Source: an uncultured Eubacteriales bacterium (GTDB lineage Bacteria; Bacillota; Clostridia; Lachnospirales; Lachnospiraceae). Taken from it: a stretch of DNA of 6,976 nt. How positions within the stretch are numbered: position 1 is the stretch's first letter; the number at the start of each line of letters is the position of its first letter. The position numbers were made by a program, and so were the translations under genes. Shown one piece after another: positions 1 through 6,019 of this stretch. Under the pieces are notes generated by a model. That model ran no database searches and was not told the origin of the DNA. It was given only the letters and a program-made list of their open reading frames with translations. The stretch spans positions 1 through 6,976 of the forward strand of contig CACZSO010000061.1 in the NCBI GenBank assembly GCA_902783795.1, read 5' to 3'.

Positions 1-1320
1 CTCGTCATAGGCTGCCAGTTTCCGGAACCCGTCAGGGATAAATATCTTCAGGTCCAGAGAATGACAGGCTGCCTCCGCCAGGAAAAAGCCGGCATAACGA
101 TCATACGTCAGCAAGGCTCTTTCATGGTTCAGCTGCCGGGCCACTGCTCTTACATGCTTAGCCTGGTCATAGCGTCCCTGCATCTGTTCATAATCTGAAA
201 ACCGGCCGCTCAAGGCCCCCTTAAGATTTTTCTGTTCCAGCAGCTGCTCCAGTGCAGCCATGTTTTCCCCATATTCCATCTCCGGTAAGTGGAGAAGCCA
301 TACCAGTTCCTCTCCCCGGACCAGATAACGGCAGTCAGGAAACAGTTCCCTCAGCGCTTTCGCGGCATCTTCACCGCCGCTGCCATGGTATTCTGCCCAC
401 AAAAGATACATGGCATCACTCTGCTTCCAGTGAAGAAAACGGATCCGTTCATTTAGTTCTTCCCGCCTCTGATGCTTACCGTCTATGAGATCCTCAAAAA
501 GCGCCGCATGCATAAGGCCTTCATCACTGTACAGGCCGGAATCCCGTTCCATCATTTCCGCCAGCAGATCCCGAAGCTTACTGATGAAGAAAAAATCAGA
601 ATTGAACAGGATCGTCTCGCTGTTGGTCACCATCAAATAGGCGATCACAAATCCGTGGACCATCACCGGCAGGACACACCATCTCCTTCCGGGCGGGAAT
701 TGATCACTAAAGTCAGCGACCCCTTTTGCTTCATAGAGTTGATATAGTTCATTTTCCATGGCTTCCTGCATCTGTTCACGGCTGAACCGCCCGGCCCGTA
801 TAGCCTGGCGTTCCACCCCGCTGACCGAAGGCCCGCTGCGGGAGTGGGCGATGATCCTGTAGCTGGGGCTCACCAGAAGCACAGGATTATGCAGCCGCTC
901 ATAGGCCAGATCCATCAGTCCGGCCGGAGTGAGAGCACTGCTGTCCAGTTCAGAAAAGAACAGGCCATGGTTCAGGATCCGGGTATCGTCGGCCAGATTG
1001 AACACGATACTCTGATAGAGCTGAAGCAGATCCGCGTCAGCTGAGGCCAGGATCAGATTGATCTCAGAACTGCTGATATAAGACTTTGGTACCGGGACGT
1101 CCTCAATACAGACCGCATCGTGGGGGGCTTCCCCGGGATCGGCCGGCAGCTCCGATGTATATCCCACAAATAAAAAATCCCGGTTATAGTACGTATGGCC
1201 TTCTATGATGTACTGGCTGCCCATCAGCTGGGCTCCCTGGACCCGGATGGGTTCTCCGGTGTAAGCGCAGGCCTTTCCTCCATACTCCTGAAGATTGTGA
1301 ACTAACAGATCATATTGCAT
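1..1320 (-). CDS. PucR/CdaR-type transcriptional regulator, C-terminus cut by window edge
   Basis: The frame is open from an ATG at 1320 to the left edge, giving 440 residues without a stop; the C-terminus lies outside. Residues 1-125 form an N-terminal region I cannot assign. Residues 130-250 (LMDLAYERLHNPVLLVSPSY onward) resemble the GAF/PAS-like sensory segment of clostridial PucR regulators. Residues 265-420 (ALFEDLIDGK, then RFSDYEQMQGRYDQAKHVRA and YDRYAGFFLAE) match the CdaR GGDEF-like domain. The last residues, FRKLAAYDE, look like the L..L..YD lead-in to the PucR C-terminal helix-turn-helix, so about 80-100 residues are probably missing. Family members are cytoplasmic, ligand-responsive regulators, often of purine, sugar-acid or amino-acid catabolism. 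The gene is divergent from the creatininase/deacetylase operon and has its own promoter, so it is the likely local regulator. The ligand is unknown. A purine-rich stretch (AGAAAGAAG) before the ATG can serve as ribosome binding site. Confidence 0.8.
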   Translation of the reverse strand, partial: MQYDLLVHNLQEYGGKACAYTGEPIRVQGAQLMGSQYIIEGHTYYNRDFLFVGYTSELPADPGEAPHDAVCIEDVPVPKSYISSSEINLILASADADLLQLYQSIVFNLADDTRILNHGLFFSELDSSALTPAGLMDLAYERLHNPVLLVSPSYRIIAHSRSGPSVSGVERQAIRAGRFSREQMQEAMENELYQLYEAKGVADFSDQFPPGRRWCVLPVMVHGFVIAYLMVTNSETILFNSDFFFISKLRDLLAEMMERDSGLYSDEGLMHAALFEDLIDGKHQRREELNERIRFLHWKQSDAMYLLWAEYHGSGGEDAAKALRELFPDCRYLVRGEELVWLLHLPEMEYGENMAALEQLLEQKNLKGALSGRFSDYEQMQGRYDQAKHVRAVARQLNHERALLTYDRYAGFFLAEAACHSLDLKIFIPDGFRKLAAYDE

Positions 1321-1350
1321 CAGATATCTTCTTTCTTTTATATTTTCTTC

Positions 1351-1380
1351 ATTTTACCTCTGTTTCACGATCCTTGTCAA
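1351..1380 (-). promoter_or_regulatory. Predicted sigma-A promoter of the PucR-like regulator
   Basis: Read on the minus strand, a perfect -35 TTGACA (1380-1375) is followed after 18 bases by a -10 TAAAAT (1356-1351), which matches TATAAT at five of six positions. The -10 lies about 30 bases upstream of the regulator's ATG at 1320, leaving a short leader. This is consensus matching only; no transcript start is known. Confidence 0.7.
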
Positions 1381-1408
1381 TCTCGTTTTCCCACTTTAGC
1401 CCAAATGA

Positions 1409-1426
1409 ATTGGACTACAGTCCAAT
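1409..1426. promoter_or_regulatory. Perfect 18-bp palindrome, candidate operator between divergent promoters
   Basis: The sequence is ATTGGACT-AC-AGTCCAAT, two perfect 8-base arms around a 2-base centre. It lies between the two predicted divergent promoters: 28 bases from the -35 of the regulator gene and 40 bases from the -35 of the rightward operon. That placement suits an activator, or a regulator controlling both directions. The PucR-like protein encoded next to it is the obvious candidate binder, by inference. No poly-T tract follows on either strand, so it is not a terminator. A further CCCAAA half-site sits just to the left at 1400-1405. Confidence 0.6.
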
Positions 1427-1466
1427 GTCTTTACGGAAAACAGGTTTTCTTTCATACGCTGAACTC

Positions 1467-1496
1467 TTGAGGATCCTCCCTGTAAATTGCTATACT
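1467..1496 (+). promoter_or_regulatory. Predicted promoter of the creatininase/deacetylase operon
   Basis: A -35 of TTGAGG (1467-1472, four of six consensus bases) is followed by an 18-base spacer and a -10 of TATACT (1491-1496, five of six). TG at 1488-1489 makes an extended -10, which can offset the weak -35. A weak -35 would fit an activator-dependent promoter. Transcription would start near 1503, giving a leader of about 45 bases. Confidence 0.6.
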
Positions 1497-1506
1497 ATTC
1501 TTATCA

Positions 1507-1525
1507 TTTGGGTGGTTGTCCCAAA
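1507..1525. promoter_or_regulatory. Inverted repeat over the predicted transcription start, candidate second operator
   Basis: TTTGGG and CCCAAA arms (1507-1512 and 1520-1525) flank a 7-base centre. The repeat starts about 10 bases after the -10 box, so it would cover roughly +4 to +22 of the transcript. Its outer TTGG...CCAA pattern is shared with the palindrome at 1409-1426 (8-base gap there, 9-base gap here), so the same protein may bind both. It could instead form a small hairpin in the mRNA leader. It ends nine bases before the AAGGAG ribosome binding site. Confidence 0.4.
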
Positions 1526-1682
1526 CTATTCATAAGGAGATGTATTTATGAGCGAGAAAATGCGTACCCGCTGCCTCCCCTCCATGACAAACGGAGAGGT
1601 CGAGAAGTATCTGAAACGAAGTGATATCATCATTATCCCCGTCGGCGTAGCCGAGACCCATGGCATGTACCCCCTGGACTGC

Positions 1683-1685
1683 TAA
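1683..1685 (+). other. In-frame TAA (codon 46) in the creatininase gene
   Basis: The codon lies between TGC (Cys45) and TAT (Tyr47). Reading through it restores continuous family similarity on both sides without a frame change, so this is a point nonsense codon and not a frameshift. TAA is the normal stop of four other genes here (ending at 2489, 3369, 3495 and 6020), so recoding of TAA is unlikely. Confidence 0.85.
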
Positions 1686-1739
1686 TATGTCTGGGCTGAA
1701 GCCTACGCCCGGCTGATCGCCGAGCAGGTAGACGGCCTG

Positions 1740-2489
1740 GTGCTGCCGAATCTGGTCTATTTCCATCCGGGTGCTACCCAGGTAGGCCGGGGCACCGTGC
1801 ACATGAGCATGACCGACGGCTTCAATTACTGTACGGCCATCGCCGAGTCACTGCTGAACCAGGGCTTCCGCCGGCAGATCTGGATCCCCGGCCATCAGCC
1901 CACCAGCCAGTTCCTGCTGCCCATGATCACCCAGTTCTTTGACGAACATAAGGTGCCGCTGTTCTATCTGGATATGATGGCTTTCCTGCAGGCCCACGGC
2001 GCCATGGAACCCTTTAATTTTGAAGCTTTCCGTGAGCCTCATCCTGTCTCCACACCGGAACGCCGGGGCGATCATGCCTCCATCATCGGTGCCTATAAGA
2101 TCTGCGGCCGTCTGGATGACTTCCCCACCGGCGCTGAAGTCAATGATGAAAGCTATCTGAGCAGTGCTTATGAACCCAGTGAAGGCGATATGGCTCTGTT
2201 TGAGCTTTTAAAGGCCCGTCCCACGCTGCTTAGCTGCTCTCCTGCCTTCTATTACAGCAATGTAGCCCAGCACGGCACCAGTCTGCTGCCCATGACCCGG
2301 GAAGAGATCGAACATGAAGCCGAAGTGGGCGCCAAATATCTGCAGGAACAGATCGACAAATGTGACTTCGTGAGCATTATGGAGGCCCTGAAGAAAGTCG
2401 ACCACTATCAGAACACCACGGTTATGAAACTGCACGGTGACCATCTGCCCAAAAACAAATGGTCGCCTAACGTAGCCTGGGAAGAATAA
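1740..2489 (+). CDS. Residual 3' open frame of the creatininase gene (possible 249-residue fragment)
   Basis: This is the part of the broken gene that stays open after the TAA, beginning at the first in-frame GTG. It lacks the Glu36/His38 motif, so even if translated it should not be an active creatininase. No convincing ribosome binding site precedes the GTG (only a weak AGG), and the first in-frame ATG is further on at 1803, so re-initiation seems poor. An automatic gene finder would probably call this as the gene; it is better read as part of the 1548-2489 pseudogene. Confidence 0.35.
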   Translation: MLPNLVYFHPGATQVGRGTVHMSMTDGFNYCTAIAESLLNQGFRRQIWIPGHQPTSQFLLPMITQFFDEHKVPLFYLDMMAFLQAHGAMEPFNFEAFREPHPVSTPERRGDHASIIGAYKICGRLDDFPTGAEVNDESYLSSAYEPSEGDMALFELLKARPTLLSCSPAFYYSNVAQHGTSLLPMTREEIEHEAEVGAKYLQEQIDKCDFVSIMEALKKVDHYQNTTVMKLHGDHLPKNKWSPNVAWEE

Positions 2490-2502
2490 AAGGAGGGATG
2501 AT

Positions 2503-3369
2503 ATGAAACTGATTATTCGAGCAGACGATGTAGGATATTCTAAAGTCCATAATATGGGCACTTTTGCCACCATTGATGAAGGGGTAGTCACCTCGGCTGA
2601 TGTGATGCTGGACTGCCCCGGCACCGTGGATGCCCTGGAAAAGCTCCGGGAACGTCCCTGGATCTCCACCGGCTGGCACACTCATTTCTGGGGCGCCCCG
2701 GTCCTCGATCCTAAGGATGTGCCCACGCTTTACGATCCTGAACGCAAAGGATTCCGCAAAGACATCACCCGGCTGGAAGATGTGGATTTTGATGAAGCGC
2801 TGGCAGAATGCCGGGCTGAGATGGACCGCTGCGTCCAGATCCTGGGAAAAGCGCTGGATGTGGGCATGGTCCACGGCGATACACCCATGGCCAGGGCCAT
2901 GAAGCAGACCGCGAAAGAATACGGCCTGGTCACGGATTTCCTGCCGAACTTCTTTGACCCGAATTCCGTCGTCCCGGACAAATGGCCCAAGATCCATATG
3001 GCTTCCGGTCTGACCGCTTATAAAGCCCTGAACACCGATTCCATTAAAGGCATTACAGCTTATGATCCTATCGCCTATTATCTGGAAGATCAGGGCGGCA
3101 GACTGGCCCTGGATAAAGATGCCGTGGCCATGGATGTGTGGCATCCCGGCTTTGTGGATTATTTTGTCTACCAGGAAGGCGACTACGGCCCGAATGCCCT
3201 GAATTACATAGCCATCCGTACGGTGGATGTCCACGCTCTCACCTCCTGTGAAGTGAAAGGCTGGATCAAAGAGCATGGCATAGAGCTGGTCAACCTGCGT
3301 GACGCCTTATTCGGACGCCGTGAATACCAGAATCATCTGCGTATCATTGGCAGCGAACTGGCTGTATAA
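2503..3369 (+). CDS. ChbG/YdjC-family carbohydrate deacetylase-like protein
   Basis: This 288-residue protein starts at an ATG six bases after a perfect AGGAGG (2491-2496) and ends in TAA. It matches the YdjC/ChbG/HpnK fold, whose characterised members remove acetyl groups from sugars such as diacetylchitobiose using a metal. Visible motifs are RADDVGYS (Asp8, Asp9) at the N-terminus, STGWHTHFWG (His59 and His61) in place of the usual GLHL.LT, VHGDTP (His124) in place of the usual SH.H motif, WHPGFVDY (His214), and RTVDVHAL (Arg239, Asp242) near the end. An Asp plus two His metal site is therefore retained, but its surroundings are unusual, so the substrate may not be a classical N-acetyl sugar. 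No signal peptide is seen, so it is cytoplasmic. It is the second gene of the operon and very probably co-transcribed with the broken creatininase 13 bases upstream; the nonsense codon there could lower its expression by polarity, though its strong ribosome binding site would help it. Confidence 0.8.
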   Translation: MKLIIRADDVGYSKVHNMGTFATIDEGVVTSADVMLDCPGTVDALEKLRERPWISTGWHTHFWGAPVLDPKDVPTLYDPERKGFRKDITRLEDVDFDEALAECRAEMDRCVQILGKALDVGMVHGDTPMARAMKQTAKEYGLVTDFLPNFFDPNSVVPDKWPKIHMASGLTAYKALNTDSIKGITAYDPIAYYLEDQGGRLALDKDAVAMDVWHPGFVDYFVYQEGDYGPNALNYIAIRTVDVHALTSCEVKGWIKEHGIELVNLRDALFGRREYQNHLRIIGSELAV

Positions 3370-3385
3370 AACGTACTGAAACAGC

Positions 3386-3427
3386 AAAAAAGGACCGGTA
3401 CACCTCATCGTGTACCGATCCTTTTTT
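3386..3427. terminator. Bidirectional intrinsic terminator between convergent genes
   Basis: Arms at 3392-3403 and 3410-3421 form a 12-position stem with one C/A mismatch and a 6-base loop. Six A's (3386-3391) precede it and six T's (3422-3427) follow, so each strand reads as a hairpin followed by a U tract. It lies 16 bases after the stop of the ChbG-like gene and 67 bases beyond the stop of the opposing methyltransferase gene, and probably ends both transcripts. Confidence 0.85.
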
Positions 3428-3494
3428 ATCCTCTACTTGTCCGCGTATAGAGACAGCCTTGAAAAACATCCGATCTTAAGGCAGCCCGGATACT

Positions 3495-4745
3495 TTATAC
3501 TACCTGAAGCAGGTAGAATTTCAGATAATCCGTCTCCGGCACCGTCATCAGGATGGGATGATCCGGCGCCTGCTGCCGTACCTCGATCTGTTTTAATGTC
3601 ACTCCCGCATCCTTTGCCGCTTGTTTCAGCATTTTCTCAAACAGTTCATGGCTCATGAAATGACTGCAGGAAGCGGTGGCCAGGAAGCCGCCGCGGGGCA
3701 AAAGCTGCATAGCGCGTAAATTGATCTCCTTATAACCCCGCTCTGCGTTTTTCACTGTTTTCCGTGATTTGGTAAAGGCCGGCGGATCCAGGATGATGAG
3801 GTCATAAGGATGCTGTCCTTTAGCCATAAGCTCCGGCAGCAGATCAAACACATCGGCGCAGATAAAATCCATCCGCTCTGTAAGGCCGTTTCTTTCTGCA
3901 TTCTTCCTGGCCATCTCTACGGCCGTCTCTGATATATCCACCGCCGTCACATGGGATGCCCCGCCGTGAGCCGCGTTTAAGGCAAAGGAGCCGGTATGCG
4001 TAAAGCAGTCCAGGACTTTTTTCCCTTTCGCCAGTTTTGCCACTGCCAGCCGGTTATATTTCTGATCCAGGAAAAAGCCGGTCTTCTGGCCGTTTTCCAC
4101 GTCCACCTCATAACAGATCCCGTTTTCCATGATCTCTGTCACCGGAGACCCCGGCTCTTTTCCGTCCTGAAAATCATACCAGCCTTTATATGTGTCCAGG
4201 CCTTCCAGCGTCCGGATGGAGGATTCGTTCCGTTCATACAGCCCCCGGATCCTGACTCCGTCTTTCTCAAGTTCTTCCCGTAAAAGCCGGTAGATCATAT
4301 CTTTCCTGAGGTCCGTCCCCAAAGACAGGACCTCAGCAGATAAAAGGTCATTAAACCGATCTACGGTAAGCCCCGGGAAGCCGTCAGATTCACCATAGAT
4401 CAGACGGCAGGCGGAAAGATCCTCCGGCATGACAGCCTTTCGGTAATCCAGGGCGTAACGGATGCGGCGCCGGAAAAAAGCTTCATCAAAACGATCATTC
4501 GCATTCGTACTGATGAGGCGCAGACGAATCTTACTGTTCAGGCTCAAAAAGCCTGTGCCCAGATATCTGCCGTTCTCAGACACAGCATCGTAAAGGGCAC
4601 CGTTCTCCAGATCGGAAAGCGGGATCCCTTCCGCTGTTTCTGCCCGCAGCACCTCTCCCTCATAGATCCAGGGATGGCCGTTCTGCACCCAGGCTGTACC
4701 TTTTTTAGTGATGATAAGACGTGGATACGGGCGGTTCTGCTTCAT
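3495..4745 (-). CDS. rlmI: Class I SAM-dependent rRNA methyltransferase, RlmI-like (23S rRNA m5C)
   Basis: The 416-residue protein has the RlmI order of domains and is close to the usual length of about 400. Residues 8-85 are a PUA RNA-binding domain (RLIITKKGTAWVQNGHPWIYEGEV). The middle domain (about 90-200) contains RLIYGESDGFPGLTVDRF. Residues 217-231 carry GQ-KTGFFLDQKYNR. The Rossmann methyltransferase domain has motif I VLDCFTHTGSFAL (244-256), AVDIS (268-272), the DPPAFTKS motif (320-327) and the catalytic-cysteine motif ASCSHFM with Cys360. Characterised RlmI methylates C1962 of 23S rRNA at carbon 5 using S-adenosylmethionine. The start ATG at 4745 is six bases after AAGGAG (4757-4752). 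It lies 93 bases downstream of the aldo/keto reductase gene on the same strand, with a hairpin between, so co-transcription is uncertain. No -35/-10 pair of its own stands out. The family call is firm; the exact target base is by homology, and related paralogues of this group (sometimes called RlmK/L- or YwbD-like) are the alternative. Confidence 0.9.
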   Translation of the reverse strand: MKQNRPYPRLIITKKGTAWVQNGHPWIYEGEVLRAETAEGIPLSDLENGALYDAVSENGRYLGTGFLSLNSKIRLRLISTNANDRFDEAFFRRRIRYALDYRKAVMPEDLSACRLIYGESDGFPGLTVDRFNDLLSAEVLSLGTDLRKDMIYRLLREELEKDGVRIRGLYERNESSIRTLEGLDTYKGWYDFQDGKEPGSPVTEIMENGICYEVDVENGQKTGFFLDQKYNRLAVAKLAKGKKVLDCFTHTGSFALNAAHGGASHVTAVDISETAVEMARKNAERNGLTERMDFICADVFDLLPELMAKGQHPYDLIILDPPAFTKSRKTVKNAERGYKEINLRAMQLLPRGGFLATASCSHFMSHELFEKMLKQAAKDAGVTLKQIEVRQQAPDHPILMTVPETDYLKFYLLQVV

Positions 4746-4809
4746 AAGAGGCTCCTTTTTTCATCAGGAAACAGTACAGGGACTTTTACGTCCCCCTTAC
4801 GGAAATGGA

Positions 4810-4834
4810 GGCGAAGGCTCCAGAAGCCTTCACC
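4810..4834 (-). terminator. Hairpin after the aldo/keto reductase gene, weak terminator candidate
   Basis: On the minus strand a 10-bp stem (arms 4834-4825 and 4819-4810, one G-U pair) closes a 5-base loop, starting four bases after the TAG stop at 4841-4839. The bases that follow contain only a short interrupted T run, so termination is probably partial, allowing some readthrough into the methyltransferase gene. A smaller 5-bp dyad (GGGAC/GTCCC) lies at 4779-4794. Confidence 0.4.
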
Positions 4835-4838
4835 TGGT

Positions 4839-6014
4839 CTAATATTTGACAAATTTCGGTGCGATGCGCGCAGCGATCCTTACCACCGGATTTTCCAGCA
4901 CTTTCCGGGCTTTCTTAAGTTCTTCCCGGATCGCGATGTGCTGCGGACAATGTTTCTCACACAGGCCGCAGCCTATGCAGTTTTTGGCCATAGTGGGGTT
5001 CGTCCGCAGAACGGTGCACATGAAATATTCTTTCAGACCTGCCACCAGGCCTTCGGTATAACGGTGGTTATAGGCCGCGAAGGTGCCCGGAATATCCACG
5101 TTATTGGGACAGGGCATGCAGTAGCGGCAGCCGGTGCAGGGCACTTTGATTTTATCATTCAGGATAAGACGGATCTTTTCGGTAAGCTCCCGTTCTTCTT
5201 CTGTAAAGCAGCCGGGGGCTCCCTGATCCGCTGTCCTCACATTTTCCTGTACCATGGCCAGCGAATTCATGCCGGACAGTACCACACTGACCTGTGGCTG
5301 GTCAAAGAGCCACTTAAAGGCCAGGGCCGGTGCACTGATCTTTTCAGAACTCTCGTCCAACAAACGCTGGGCTTCCTTTGGAAGTTCCGCCAGCTTTCCG
5401 CCGCGGAGCGGCTCCATGATGATGACCGGCAGGCCTTTTTCTGCTGCCGCCATCAAACCGGCTCTTCCGGCCTGACTGGTCTCATCCATGTAATTATACT
5501 GGATCTGGCAAAAATCCCAGTCATAGGCATTTAAAAGGCGGATGAAGGTATCCGAGTTCCCATGGTAGGAAAATCCTACCTGGCGGATGCTGCCTTCCTT
5601 TTTCTTCTCTTCCAGCCACTCTGTGATGCCAAGCGCCACCAGACGGTTCCATGTAGCATCGTCCGTCAGCATATGCATGAGGTAATAATCCACATGGTCT
5701 GTCCGAAGCCGCCTCAGTTCTTCCTGGAAGAAACGCTCCGGATCTTCCGGCTTCCTGATCAGGTAATGGGGCAGCTTTGTGGCAATGTTCACCTGGTCCC
5801 GTATATTTAATTTTTCCAGGATCTCTCCCAAAGCTTCCTCGGATCCCGGGTAGGTATACGCGGTATCATAGTAATTCACTCCCGAAGAAAAGGCTTCCTT
5901 GATCTCCAGGGAAGCCTTTTCAACATCGGGTTTACCATTTGCACGCGTAAAACGCATACAGCCATAACCCAGGACCGAAAGGAGATTTCCGTAACGGTCT
6001 TTTCTGTACTGCAT
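4839..6014 (-). CDS. Aldo/keto reductase with C-terminal double [4Fe-4S] ferredoxin domain
   Basis: I place the start at the ATG at 6014 (MQYRKDRYGN), giving 391 residues. This is the normal beginning of the family barrel and lies five bases after the upstream gene's stop; the longer option from 6041 adds nine unrelated residues and overlaps that gene. Residues 1-280 are the TIM-barrel reductase: SVLGYGCMRF (13-22), the catalytic tetrad Asp50, Tyr55, Lys80 (in IATK) and His114 (in YYLMH), GFSYHG (147-152), EPLRGG (201-206) and VVLSGMNS (254-261) for cofactor binding. Residues 293-302 hold CxxCxxCxxC-P and residues 346-356 hold CxxCxxCxxxC-P, two 4Fe-4S sites. The barrel would use NAD(P)H to reduce or oxidise a carbonyl/alcohol, with the clusters passing electrons; the substrate is unknown. 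It is cytoplasmic and co-transcribed with the paralogue upstream. The upstream ribosome binding site is weak (GGAA), suggesting translational coupling. Confidence 0.88.
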   Translation of the reverse strand: MQYRKDRYGNLLSVLGYGCMRFTRANGKPDVEKASLEIKEAFSSGVNYYDTAYTYPGSEEALGEILEKLNIRDQVNIATKLPHYLIRKPEDPERFFQEELRRLRTDHVDYYLMHMLTDDATWNRLVALGITEWLEEKKKEGSIRQVGFSYHGNSDTFIRLLNAYDWDFCQIQYNYMDETSQAGRAGLMAAAEKGLPVIIMEPLRGGKLAELPKEAQRLLDESSEKISAPALAFKWLFDQPQVSVVLSGMNSLAMVQENVRTADQGAPGCFTEEERELTEKIRLILNDKIKVPCTGCRYCMPCPNNVDIPGTFAAYNHRYTEGLVAGLKEYFMCTVLRTNPTMAKNCIGCGLCEKHCPQHIAIREELKKARKVLENPVVRIAARIAPKFVKY

Positions 6015-6019
6015 AATTC

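Larger units (their letters stand above)
1548..2489 (+). pseudogene. Creatininase-family amidohydrolase, frame broken by an in-frame TAA
   Basis: The natural start is the ATG at 1548, nine bases after AAGGAG (1534-1539). The frame gives 313 codons up to TAA at 2487-2489, interrupted by TAA at 1683-1685 (codon 46). Before the stop, PVGVAETHGMYPLDC matches the family's PVGxxEQHGPHLPLxxD metal motif, with ligands Glu36 and His38. The stop sits where the next acidic ligand (Asp45 of creatininase) is expected; GAA to TAA would be a single-base change. After the stop, similarity continues in the same frame: WIPGHQPTSQ (His116) replaces the usual GHGGN, RGDHASIIGAYK (around His176) corresponds to the family HAG region, and a C-terminal helix MTREEIEHEAEVGAKYLQEQ follows. 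Family enzymes are cytoplasmic metal-dependent hydrolases of cyclic or linear amides such as creatinine. The reconstructed protein is longer than the usual 240-260 residues. No other lesion is seen, so the loss is recent or a sequence error. It is first in an operon with the ChbG-like gene, 13 bases apart. Confidence 0.75.

Noticed and set aside
1683..1685. TAA as a recoded sense codon
   Set aside because: At least four other genes in the window end in TAA at the expected C-terminus, and there is no known bacterial signal for TAA recoding; a point nonsense mutation explains it more simply.
2467..3276. Minus-strand open frame of 269 codons opposite the ChbG-like gene
   Set aside because: It lies entirely antisense to a gene with clear family motifs and a strong ribosome binding site; its sequence has no recognisable domain.
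4779..4794. GGGAC/GTCCC dyad upstream of the methyltransferase gene as an operator
   Set aside because: Only five base pairs with a 6-base loop; such short dyads are frequent by chance and no promoter elements are clear beside it.
4674..5534. Long plus-strand open frame of 286 codons across the reductase and methyltransferase genes
   Set aside because: It is antisense to two well-supported genes, shows no recognisable motif, and has low-complexity, Phe/His/Arg-rich content typical of a shadow frame.
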